In this document: piece by piece, positions 26,491-34,272 of the stretch
Position numbering within the stretch: position 1 is the stretch's first letter
Layout of the letters: the number at the start of each line of letters is the position of its first letter
From: Chitinophagaceae bacterium UBA1931
GTDB taxonomy: Bacteria; Bacteroidota; Bacteroidia; Chitinophagales; Chitinophagaceae
Assembly: GCA_002337125.1 (NCBI GenBank)
Contig: DDFJ01000004.1
Span: 1,787,889 to 1,851,888, forward strand
DNA: 64,000 nucleotides
Direction: 5' to 3'
The notes under the pieces: model-generated
What the model was told of the DNA's origin: nothing
Database searches by the model: none
What the model saw: only the letters and a program-made list of their open reading frames with translations
Translations under genes and position numbers: made by a program

Positions 26491-26706
26491 ATGACAAAGC
26501 TCGGATTATACCTTGCACAGAAATCTGTAAACAAATCGGAAGTAGCCAGAAAAACAGGACTTTCAAAAGCAAGGATGAATGAATTGACATTAAATGAAAA
26601 AAGTCATTTACGTGCAGAGGAGATGTACCTGATAGCGCTTGCTATTGATGTAAAGCCGGGAGATTTGTTAGAAGCATTGTATGGAGGTATGGAGTTGAAG
26701 AAATAG
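26491..26706 (+). CDS. Small XRE-family helix-turn-helix regulator
   Basis: This is a 71-residue one-domain protein that consists almost entirely of an HTH_3/XRE fold. Helices 2-3 read SEVARKTGLSKARMNELTL (about residues 18-36), and the C-terminal part AEEMYLIALAIDVKPGDLLEAL closes the domain. It would bind DNA as a dimer, fitting the palindrome at 26383-26402. It faces two divergent genes, one of them a candidate nuclease, so a repressor role over the module is the simplest reading. That role is inference from context. Confidence 0.85.
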   Translation: MTKLGLYLAQKSVNKSEVARKTGLSKARMNELTLNEKSHLRAEEMYLIALAIDVKPGDLLEALYGGMELKK

Positions 26707-26904
26707 GTATATGCTTTAGGTATCCTTGTCGATTTCGATTTTAGTAATTTAAAGATCAAAAGATGTTTCATACTGTTTGTTTTTAAATAAAGAAGATTAT
26801 GTCTGATCTGCGAAGTAAGAAACGATAGCTTCGAATACTAAATAATATTTCGTTTAAGTGATTATGATATTATTTCTCAATCATAAAACCTTTCCTAACT
26901 AAAT

Positions 26905-27387
26905 ATGAATAACAGCACCGTAATTACAATATATACAGACGGCTCAGCAAAAGGAAATCCGGGACCCGGCGGATATGGTGTAATACTTATGAGTGGGGAA
27001 CACCGCAAAGAACTTTCACAAGGTTATAAACTTACTACCAATAACCGCATGGAACTGCTGGCTGTTATTACAGGTTTAAAGGCGTTAAGAAAAGAAGGCA
27101 TGAACATTACTGTTTACTCCGACAGCCAATATGTTGTAAAAGCTGTAGAAGAAGGGTGGCTAAACACCTGGGTTAAAACAAATTTTAAAGGCGGCAAAAA
27201 AAATCCTGATTTATGGAAGGAATATTATTTCCTTGCGCAAAAGCATACTGTAAAGTTTGTATGGGTAAAAGGCCATGCTGATAATCCGAATAATAACCGC
27301 TGTGATGAATTAGCTACTGCAGCCGCTGATTCTGCAGACTTACTGATTGATGTGGGATATGAGCAAAGCAAAGGGAGTTTGTTTTAG
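26905..27387 (+). CDS. rnhA: Ribonuclease HI
   Basis: RNase HI cleaves the RNA strand of RNA/DNA hybrids, for example Okazaki primers and R-loops. The product is 160 residues, the usual length. The four carboxylates are visible: Asp in YTDGSAKGNPGPGGYG (residue 12), Glu in TNNRMELLAV (about 50), Asp in YSDSQYVV (about 73) and Asp in NNNRCDELA (about 136). The basic handle region (WLNTWVKTNFKGGKKNPD) and VKGHADNP are as in the E. coli type. It stands alone in a repeat-rich area; no terminator was seen before the 21-mer repeats. Confidence 0.96.
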   Translation: MNNSTVITIYTDGSAKGNPGPGGYGVILMSGEHRKELSQGYKLTTNNRMELLAVITGLKALRKEGMNITVYSDSQYVVKAVEEGWLNTWVKTNFKGGKKNPDLWKEYYFLAQKHTVKFVWVKGHADNPNNNRCDELATAAADSADLLIDVGYEQSKGSLF

Positions 27388-27539
27388 TGCCTTTTGCATT
27401 GCATCATTCATTTTGTGGTTGAGAAAAAATTCTTTAATTAAAAAAAGACGACTACCACAAGATCATTGTTGTATGGAGAAATAAATACAAAATTGAAGTA
27501 TCTAACCTATTTAAAAAACGAGCATGCATTCATTGCCTT

Positions 27540-27558
27540 GGTTCGTGAGACACGAACC
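27540..27558. repeat. Perfect small hairpin
   Basis: GGTTCGTG-AGA-CACGAACC is an 8-bp inverted repeat with a 3-base loop, 150 bases after rnhA and just before the 21-mer array. There is no T run, so it is a poor terminator. Confidence 0.6.
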
Positions 27559-27571
27559 GGGGCATTAGATG

Positions 27572-27763
27572 GCGATTTAGACGCTGCACGCTGTAATTAA
27601 GGCAGTGTAAGATGCAATTAAGACAGTGCACGTGGCGATTAATTGACTGCACGAGTTGATTTATTTGCTGCACTCATCAATTAATTGACTGCACGCTGCA
27701 ATTAAGGCAGTGTAAGATGCAATTTAGGCAGTGCACGAACCGATTTAACCGATGTAAAACACG
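27572..27763 (+). repeat. About 21-bp degenerate tandem repeat, nine units
   Basis: Nine units, mostly 21 bases (range 19-23), follow GCAATTAAGGCAGTGcACGnn. Units at 27593-27613 and 27698-27718 are the closest pair (GnAATTAAGGCAGTGTAAG). The alternating GATTAATTGACTGCACG form is a second subtype. No conserved repeat/unique spacer structure is present, so it is not a CRISPR. The flanking 27388-27539 and 27764-27840 hold no gene. Confidence 0.75.
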
Positions 27764-27840
27764 GTTTAAGTGGTTGAAAAAGAGGGTTTTAGGGGGATAA
27801 TTATTGTAATTCTGACTTCTGGGAATTATTCTTGATTTAA

Positions 27841-28425
27841 TTACAATAATTGTAGAATATCAAAGCCAAATTCTTCTTTAATGGCCCTTGGATATGATAT
27901 TTGACAAACATCTTCCCCAATTAGTATTGTAAAAAAGTCAATCACAGTTAGATTGAATGATGTAATTTCTTTCTGTTTTCTTGCTATATATTTCTTTCGC
28001 TTATCTGCTAAAATCGGATCGTCTAGATTTAACAAGCTAATGAGATTTTTAGTCTCTTTGTCATTATTATCATTTGCTAAATAATCACCGGTTAAATAAA
28101 TTAGCCTTTCTTCGAAATCTGATGCGACAGGATGCAAAATGGGTTGGAAGTTTTCCCATTTATAGCTTTTTTCATTATTCCATTGATGCTTTACAACAAA
28201 CCAGTTTTCATAATTATCCTCCAATGTATCTTTTAAAGTAGGGTTAAAGTGTTCAACATCACAAGCGTCAGTTCTGCTAATATACTCATCTGTATAAGCA
28301 CAAAAATTCTTTTGCTCTGCTAAAAGAATTTCTTTTAATTTCCGATTGTTCTTATGATTTCCTAAAATATATTCTAAATTTTTAACCCGTATTACAGAAT
28401 CGGCAGGCTTAAGACTTTTTCTCAT
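27841..28425 (-). CDS. HNH-type nuclease subunit of a Septu-like pair (PtuB-like)
   Basis: This is a 194-residue protein resembling the HNH/TIGR02646 family that includes PtuB of Septu and retron-linked systems. The core reads FCAYTDEYI (residues 41-49), DACDVEHFNP (53-62, with the catalytic-type His59) and NYENWFVVKHQWNNEKS (71-87, with Asn74, Asn83 and Lys86). In typical members the first motif is CxYC and a second CxxC-like pair binds zinc. Here Thr45 replaces one Cys and QWN replaces CN, so the zinc knuckle is lost or remodelled. Its ATG overlaps the ATPase stop by one base. Confidence 0.8.
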   Translation of the reverse strand: MRKSLKPADSVIRVKNLEYILGNHKNNRKLKEILLAEQKNFCAYTDEYISRTDACDVEHFNPTLKDTLEDNYENWFVVKHQWNNEKSYKWENFQPILHPVASDFEERLIYLTGDYLANDNNDKETKNLISLLNLDDPILADKRKKYIARKQKEITSFNLTVIDFFTILIGEDVCQISYPRAIKEEFGFDILQLL

Positions 28426-29708
28426 TAGAAATTATATTTATCACCGAGAGCTACAGCCTCTTTAATTAATTTTTTCTTGGTTTCAGGGTTGGTTTCTTTT
28501 GAAGCTCTTGATTTTAATTCTAAATACTTTTCATAAGCCTCTATACCAAATTTATTATAATAATTTACCTGAAAGTCATTCCCTAATACATCATTAGGAT
28601 CATCTCCAATAGGCGACACTCCTCTACGTAAAGCTACTTTTCCATTATTGTTAAAATATAAAATAAACCTTTCTTCCGGTTCAAAAGAAGCAGCAATAAA
28701 CGGTGAATGTGTTGCAATAATCAATTGTGAATTTGGAGCCAACCGTTCATAATGTGATACTAAGTCAATTTGTATATCTGGAAATAACGAGCGTTCTGGT
28801 TCATCAATGAATATTATACCGTTATCTGTATTTAATTCCGATAGGGGAAACATTGCTAAAAGCAAGCCTTTAGTGCCTGTACTTAAACCTGAAATAGGAA
28901 TGATTTCATTGGTTGTCTCTGACTTAATCGGAATAGGGAACTCTGTATTAATTAAGTCAACACTCAACCTTAATTTCTCTAAAATTGGATTAAAGTATTT
29001 AGAAAAAGGTATTAAAGGGTTTTCATTAAGTTTGGACCATTCTTGATATTTGGCGTTTAATCTTTGCAAGTCACCAATTGCGCCTTTGTTTATTAATTCA
29101 GAAGCCATTTGAGTGAATTTTTTCCTGTATTGAAGAATCTTATACAATAAGGAAAACCATAACTCCTCATTCATGTTATTGCTAAATTCGTAATTATATG
29201 AATTTTGAGTAAACTTATTATTGAGATCAGTAAATTTTTCGTTGGCTAAATCATTAAGAATATTTGTTGGATTCTGATCAAAAATTTTTATTGAATCACT
29301 AGAAATTAATTCTGAACTCAAATAAAGAACTCGCAATCCATTCTGCAAAATTTTGCCTATGGCACCACCGGCATTATAATTATTTTCAAAAGCTTTCCCA
29401 TTTTTTATTATTGTCTTCTCTTGCAACAAATAGACATTCTTTTCATCTCTGCTTTCTATACTCCCCGAAAATCCTAATCGATAATTTGAAAAAAGGTATT
29501 TGTCTGCAACTGTCTTTGCTTCACCAAGGGGCCCTATATTGTTTTTTAACAGCTCGAGAATTGTTGTTTTGCCAGTAGCACTCTGTCCAATTAAACAAAT
29601 CTTGTGTAAAGGTTTTCCCGCATTCTTATGACCCTCTGGATAACAAAAATCAAAATCTAGGTTTTGTAATTGCCTGTAAGAATCAATATGAAGATTTGAT
29701 ATTTTCAT
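28425..29708 (-). CDS. AAA/ABC-type ATPase of a Septu-like pair (PtuA-like)
   Basis: This is a 427-residue ATPase of the RecF/OLD/PtuA class. The start at 29708 is chosen because it begins directly with the conserved MKISNLHIDSYRQLQNLDF strand; an ATG at 29729 adds seven residues. Walker A is GQSATGKTT (residues 41-49), the ABC-like signature is SGLSTGTKGLLLAMF, Walker B is GIIFIDEPERSLFP and the switch His is in IATHSPFIAASF. The middle is a helical/coiled insert. Coupled with the HNH gene, it probably senses infection and licenses cleavage. Both genes are clearly AT-rich against their surroundings, consistent with transfer. Confidence 0.85.
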   Translation of the reverse strand: MKISNLHIDSYRQLQNLDFDFCYPEGHKNAGKPLHKICLIGQSATGKTTILELLKNNIGPLGEAKTVADKYLFSNYRLGFSGSIESRDEKNVYLLQEKTIIKNGKAFENNYNAGGAIGKILQNGLRVLYLSSELISSDSIKIFDQNPTNILNDLANEKFTDLNNKFTQNSYNYEFSNNMNEELWFSLLYKILQYRKKFTQMASELINKGAIGDLQRLNAKYQEWSKLNENPLIPFSKYFNPILEKLRLSVDLINTEFPIPIKSETTNEIIPISGLSTGTKGLLLAMFPLSELNTDNGIIFIDEPERSLFPDIQIDLVSHYERLAPNSQLIIATHSPFIAASFEPEERFILYFNNNGKVALRRGVSPIGDDPNDVLGNDFQVNYYNKFGIEAYEKYLELKSRASKETNPETKKKLIKEAVALGDKYNF

Positions 29709-29812
29709 AAGTATAAAGATACTATACAAATCTGTTATTAGTTGATTTCAATCCTCTCAGGATCAGCTATTGCCATATTCCGGTCAGGCAGTTTAACCTT
29801 GCTACTTATTCT

Positions 29813-29856
29813 CTTCAACGCCCCTTCACTTCCACTTCACAGTCCCTTCAGGGATA
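29813..29856 (+). repeat. 11-bp tandem repeat, four units
   Basis: CTTCAACGCCC, CTTCACTTCCA, CTTCACAGTCC and CTTCAGGGATA follow each other exactly, upstream of the ATPase gene. Confidence 0.65.
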
Positions 29857-29894
29857 AGCCGTAGATAGTTCAGCAAATAGTGCAATTTGGTGCT

Positions 29895-29974
29895 GTTGCA
29901 TGCCGTTACGTTCCCTTTTGTTCCGTTATGCGCCGTTACATGCCGTTATGCTCCGTTATGTGCTGTTATGGGAA
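29895..29974 (+). repeat. 10-bp tandem repeat, eight units
   Basis: Eight consecutive 10-base units fit GTTAtgnnCC (GTTGCATGCC, GTTACGTTCC, CTTTTGTTCC, GTTATGCGCC, GTTACATGCC, GTTATGCTCC, GTTATGTGCT, GTTATGGGAA). Together with the 11-mers and the inverted-repeat element, they account for most of the 530-base gene-free stretch 29709-30240. Confidence 0.8.
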
Positions 29975-30017
29975 CTTGTTCATGTAAACACAAAGCCGGG
30001 AAGATTACAACTACGGA

Positions 30018-30134
30018 GCGTCATTGCGAGGGTAAGCAGGTTTGTGCATAGGCTCGTGCCGAAGCAATCTTTTATTCTTGTAGGGTGCAGATTGCTTCGT
30101 AGCAGTATAGATTGCTTCGTTCCTCGCAATGACG
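30018..30134. repeat. CATTGCGAGG/AAGCAATCT inverted-repeat element, copy 2
   Basis: It reads GCGTCATTGCGAGGGTAAGC, then GTGCCGAAGCAATCT ending at 30070, then AGATTGCTTCG (30089-30099) and a second inverted AGATTGCTTCGTTCCTCGC arm ending ATGACG at 30134. It is the same element as 11818-11947, in the opposite orientation. Confidence 0.75.
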
Positions 30135-30240
30135 GTAGCGACGATGATTATTCTTCCTGTCTTCTTTCCGCCTTACCGTTTTCCCGGCAAACTATATTTC
30201 AGGCTTCACACAATCCCCGGCAGTCAACGAAAGCCACCTG

Positions 30241-30840
30241 CTATTTTAATTCTTTTAGTTTAATATTCTTCCAGCGCACTTTAATGCCGCCGCCATCATG
30301 TATCTGCAGGGCAATAAAACCTACGCCTTTGCCAATGGTTTCGTCTTTGATATAAATCATCTGGTGGCCATTGAGCCAGGTGGTTACTTCATCGCCTTTC
30401 ACCATTATTTTCATTTCATTCCACTCTCCCTGTTTCAGCCATTGTTCATCTTCTGCCTTCGGCTGAATTAACCAGCCCCTTCCGTACGATTCATAAATAC
30501 CGCCTGTATGCTGATTTATTGGAGCAACTTCCACCTGCCATCCGCTGATTTTCACTCCTTCAATCGATGAACGGAAAAACACACCACTGTTGCCGTTTGC
30601 CTCCTGCTTAAACTGCAGTGTGAGAATAAAATTCTTGTAGTTCTTTTCTGTTGAGAGGTAGCCGTATTGTTTGTCGGGCCCGCTTTCGCAAACCAGTTCA
30701 CCATTTTCTACATACCATTTTTCAGTACCATTATTTTTCCAGCCGGTAAGATCTTTACCATTGAACAAAGAAACTTTTTTTTGCGCCATCAGTGTTGTTG
30801 TTGCAAGCATGATGAGCAGAGAAATGAGGCAGGTTTTCAT
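30241..30840 (-). CDS. DUF1080 (3-keto-disaccharide hydrolase) family secreted protein
   Basis: This is a 199-residue exported protein. The signal peptide is MKTCLISLLIMLATTTLMAQ. The remainder is one concanavalin-like jelly roll typical of DUF1080: SLFNGKDLTGWKN, WYVENGELVCESG, YGYLSTEKNYKNFILTLQFK, GNSGVFFRSS, WQVEVAP, GGIYESYGRGWL and the closing IALQIHDGGGIKVRWKNIKL. Characterised relatives hydrolyse 3-keto-glycosides; this is known for some, not all, members. The gene lies 91 bases downstream of the GH31 gene on the same strand, so a shared role in glycoside use is plausible. Confidence 0.9.
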   Translation of the reverse strand: MKTCLISLLIMLATTTLMAQKKVSLFNGKDLTGWKNNGTEKWYVENGELVCESGPDKQYGYLSTEKNYKNFILTLQFKQEANGNSGVFFRSSIEGVKISGWQVEVAPINQHTGGIYESYGRGWLIQPKAEDEQWLKQGEWNEMKIMVKGDEVTTWLNGHQMIYIKDETIGKGVGFIALQIHDGGGIKVRWKNIKLKELK

Positions 30841-30931
30841 TACAATCGTTTTTAAATTTTAAGTACGTCAAATTACCAAAAAGTCAGCTAACCAAAATGC
30901 TGAAAAAAGTACAGCATGATCAGTGCTGTTG

Positions 30932-33352
30932 TTACTTCATCTCCACTTTCAGTTCTTTGTTCTTCCACACAATACCATCAATCAAAATACCATCGGCAGT
31001 TCGCTGGTAAGTATCACACAGGTGCCCGTCAATCATCACGCCTTTGTTTGGGTTAACGCCATGCACATACAAATCAATGCTGCGTTGCAAAGGTTTGCCT
31101 TTGTATTGTCCGGTTGTATTAATGGTAACTGAAGTTTTATTTCCTTTTGTTAAACCAATACATTTTACCAGTTCGTACTGTTTTTTCTGAATGGCATTGG
31201 CAGTGCTTCCATCATCCTCATACATCTGTGATTGCTGTTCGCCTTCGGCTACGTAATAATGCAGTACAATTTTATCTTTCGGGTAATTGGCTGTATTATC
31301 AAACACCGGCTTCATGGGTATAATGCTTCCTGCTTTTACAAACACAGGAATACTTTCTGCCGTTACATTCACCTCTATCCATTCACCACCTGTTCTTTTT
31401 TCAGCAGCATTCCAGAAATTATACCATTCGCCTTTGGGTAAATAGAGTCTGCGTTTTGTTGCTCCTTTTTCCAATACAGGTGCAATGAGCAAAGCATCGC
31501 CAAACATATACTGGTCGTTTGCTTTGTACAAATTACTATCTGTACGATCATAGAAAAACATGGGTCTTACAATTGGTGTGCCCCTGGTGGCTGCTTCATA
31601 CACGGCTGTGTAGGTGTATGGCATCAGCTGGTAACGGAGCTGAACAAACTTTCTTAAAATCGGTTTCTCCGGTTCATCATAAAACACGGGTTCGCTTTCA
31701 ATACTTGCAGTAGTGGCTTCGGGTGCATTTACACTTCCATGCGGACGGAAGATGGGTGTAAACACCGCCATCTGCAACCAGCGCATGTACAATTCAGGAT
31801 CACGCTTGCCCATAGCAAAACCACCTGCATCGCTGTGCATGGTTGGTACGCCGCTTAAGCTCATGCTCTGCATAATGTTGAGTTGTGCACGAAAGCCATC
31901 CCAACTGCGGTCAACATCACCACTCCAGGGATAAGAACCATAACGCCAGGTGCCTGCAAAACCGCTGCGGTTTAAATGAAACAATCTTTCGTTGGGATAA
32001 GTGGCTGCATATTTTTCAAACAGCATCTGGCTCCATGCATGCCCGTACATATTGTGCACTTCATCGGCATTGAACAAACGCTTTTGGCCAAGATCTTTTA
32101 AGTTGTGATACACATAGTCGGGATGTTTTTCGGGTTCACCCAAATCGCCCCACCAACCTGCAACACCTTTCTTCACCTGTGCATTGTATTTACTCCAGAA
32201 CCAGTCTCTTGTTTTGTTTTGAAAAATATCAAGCAGTCCCGTATGACCGAAATAAAATTCTTTGATACCAACAGTATCGCCGTTTTTATCAACTGCATTG
32301 AGTTTGTTTTGCTGTGTGTATTTGTAGTTGAACGATTCGCTTAACACAAATGGTTCGGCAATTAAAATGGTTTTGATGTTTTGTTTTTTCAGATCGGCAA
32401 TCATTTTCTCCGGTTGCGGAAAACGTTTTTTATTCCAGTCGAGATTGCCCATGTTCCAGCTGCCGTGTTGTGCATCGCCAAACCAGAACAGGTCGATGAT
32501 GACTGCATCAAACGGAAACTGCTGGTCTTTCATTTTTTGTGCAATGCTCATCACTTCATCCTGTGTGCGGTAACCAAAGCGGCTCATGAAATTGCCCAAT
32601 GCCCAGCGTGGAGGAAGACTCATGCGCCCAACCAATGAAGTAAACTGCTCAATTAAACCGGCAGCATTATTGGCAAAGAAGGTGTAGAATTGAATCTTAC
32701 CTGCTTTCAGTCCAACTTCTAAAACCTTTGCATCTGTTTTGCCAATATCTAAATATCCTCTTGAAGGGTTATCAAAGAACAAAGCATAACCATTTGCTGA
32801 TTGAATGTATGGAACTGAATAGTTAAGATTATCTGCATTTACATTGTAACCATACCAGGGATTGTTGTTGAGTTCTACTTTGTAGCCATGTTTGTTTAAA
32901 GGAATGGAGCGTGAACCGGTGCCGAAAAACTGTTCGCCTGCATCAACACCAAACTGCAGCACATGAAAACTATTTTTATCGGCATAATCTGTTAAGGCAA
33001 AACCACGGTTGTTATTGGTATAAGAAAGTTGCACCGGATTTTTTTGTACGGTAACAATGGTGCTGCCCAGCATGAGTTGCAGTTTGGATGCATCATCACG
33101 GATGAGTTTAATATTCACCACAGGCTTTTCGATGACCGCATTGCTAACCTGCTCGCCTGTATAATTGTTTGCTTCAATGGTTGTTTGTAAAATACCGCCG
33201 GGGTAAGAGCTGAAGATAATTTTACCTGTAGTTGTGTTTACAATTATTTTCCCCCCGTCAATCTTCATGGTTTTATAAACACCTAATCCCTGCTGAGCAA
33301 AAACAATGGCTGAATGAATAAAAAACAGCAGCAGAACCGTCAATCGTTTCAT
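30932..33352 (-). CDS. GH31 alpha-glucosidase/alpha-xylosidase-type glycoside hydrolase
   Basis: This is an exported glycoside hydrolase of about 806 residues (signal MKRLTVLLLFFIHSAIVFAQ; start at 33352 chosen over 33361). An N-terminal beta-sandwich spans about residues 20-225. The TIM barrel begins MSLPPRWALGNFMSRFGYRTQ. The nucleophile Asp lies in GWWGDLGEPEKHP near residue 410, and the acid/base Asp in YPWSGDVDRSWDGF near residue 490. Two C-terminal beta domains follow. Substrate specificity (alpha-glucoside, xyloside or galactoside) cannot be decided. It is followed by the DUF1080 gene. Confidence 0.92.
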   Translation of the reverse strand: MKRLTVLLLFFIHSAIVFAQQGLGVYKTMKIDGGKIIVNTTTGKIIFSSYPGGILQTTIEANNYTGEQVSNAVIEKPVVNIKLIRDDASKLQLMLGSTIVTVQKNPVQLSYTNNNRGFALTDYADKNSFHVLQFGVDAGEQFFGTGSRSIPLNKHGYKVELNNNPWYGYNVNADNLNYSVPYIQSANGYALFFDNPSRGYLDIGKTDAKVLEVGLKAGKIQFYTFFANNAAGLIEQFTSLVGRMSLPPRWALGNFMSRFGYRTQDEVMSIAQKMKDQQFPFDAVIIDLFWFGDAQHGSWNMGNLDWNKKRFPQPEKMIADLKKQNIKTILIAEPFVLSESFNYKYTQQNKLNAVDKNGDTVGIKEFYFGHTGLLDIFQNKTRDWFWSKYNAQVKKGVAGWWGDLGEPEKHPDYVYHNLKDLGQKRLFNADEVHNMYGHAWSQMLFEKYAATYPNERLFHLNRSGFAGTWRYGSYPWSGDVDRSWDGFRAQLNIMQSMSLSGVPTMHSDAGGFAMGKRDPELYMRWLQMAVFTPIFRPHGSVNAPEATTASIESEPVFYDEPEKPILRKFVQLRYQLMPYTYTAVYEAATRGTPIVRPMFFYDRTDSNLYKANDQYMFGDALLIAPVLEKGATKRRLYLPKGEWYNFWNAAEKRTGGEWIEVNVTAESIPVFVKAGSIIPMKPVFDNTANYPKDKIVLHYYVAEGEQQSQMYEDDGSTANAIQKKQYELVKCIGLTKGNKTSVTINTTGQYKGKPLQRSIDLYVHGVNPNKGVMIDGHLCDTYQRTADGILIDGIVWKNKELKVEMK

Positions 33353-33407
33353 AAGTAACATATTTAAACCGAAGCTACTTCATAAACAGGAATAATTTCA
33401 AGAAGTG

Positions 33408-33463
33408 TTGACCGTTGGGCGATGATTGATGACCGATGGCCGTTGGCTGCAGATTGTTGACCT
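33408..33463 (+). repeat. Heptamer tandem repeat, eight units
   Basis: TTGACCG, TTGGGCG, ATGATTG, ATGACCG, ATGGCCG, TTGGCTG, CAGATTG and TTGACCT follow without gaps in the region between the divergent GH31 and DUF5606 genes. Confidence 0.7.
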
Positions 33464-33622
33464 TCGTCATTGTTGTGCCTATACCAATCAAACAGTCATT
33501 ACAAACAAAAACCCGTGTCCATCTGTGCCATCTGTGAGCAAAACTCCTTCTTTGGCCATTCATCATCCGTTTCTTTCGGGTTTACAGAAATCACTTAACT
33601 TGCAGCCCTTGAATAAACATAT

Positions 33623-34165
33623 ATGGAATACGGAAAATTAATAGCAGTAACCGGAATGCCCGGTTTGTATGAATTGGTAAGCAGCAAAAGCGATGGCGCT
33701 ATTGTACGTTCACTGGAAGATGGCACTACAAAATTTGCATCTTCACGGCAGCACCAGTTTTCGCATTTGGAAAGCATTGAAGTGTACACAGTTCGTGATA
33801 ATGTGAACCTTACCGATGTATTTAAAGCAATGGAAGCTGATGGAGGAAAATTGCCCGAAGAAAAAGATGCAAAAGCCGTGAAAGCTTATTTCGAAAAAGT
33901 ATTCCCCGATATGGATTTTGAAAGGGTGTACAGCAGCGATATGAAGAAAATGGTGAAATGGTACGGCATCATTAAAGGCAAGGGTATTGAAATCAAGTTA
34001 ACTGAAGAAGCTGTTGAAGAAGAAGCTCCTGCAGTTGCTGAAGAACCGGTGGCAGAAGAAAAACCTGCTAAGAAAGCAGCAAAGAAAAAAGCTGAACCAA
34101 AAGCAGAAGAAGCTGCTGAAGAAGCTCCAAAGAAAAAAGCAGCGAAGAAAAAGAAAGAAGACTAA
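33623..34165 (+). CDS. DUF5606 domain protein with Lys/Ala/Glu-rich tail
   Basis: This is a 180-residue protein. Residues 1-125 match DUF5606 (LIAVTGMPGLYELVSSKSDG, IVRSLEDGTTKFASSRQHQF, VFPDMDFERVYSSDMKKMVKWY), a small Bacteroidota-specific domain of unknown function. Residues about 130-180 form a low-complexity tail of KKAAKKK and EEAAEE type that resembles histone-H1-like tails and may bind nucleic acids or acidic surfaces. It has no signal peptide and is likely cytoplasmic. The M3 peptidase gene starts 107 bases downstream in the same direction. Confidence 0.85.
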   Translation: MEYGKLIAVTGMPGLYELVSSKSDGAIVRSLEDGTTKFASSRQHQFSHLESIEVYTVRDNVNLTDVFKAMEADGGKLPEEKDAKAVKAYFEKVFPDMDFERVYSSDMKKMVKWYGIIKGKGIEIKLTEEAVEEEAPAVAEEPVAEEKPAKKAAKKKAEPKAEEAAEEAPKKKAAKKKKED

Positions 34166-34272
34166 GCACTGCTTAATATATTTACTTGCCGGTAAGGCGG
34201 ATAGTTGGGAAAAAGAACAAATAACTTTATACCCACTCCGGCTTCCCGGCATAAATTTTTGAAATCATTACT

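Noticed and set aside
27572..27763. Possible CRISPR array
   Set aside because: Units are degenerate throughout and contiguous; there is no constant repeat separated by unique spacers, and no cas gene is nearby.
33998..34252. Frames rich in Phe/Cys or Lys/Gln at the end of the DUF5606 gene
   Set aside because: They are other-frame readings of the Lys/Ala/Glu-rich tail codons.
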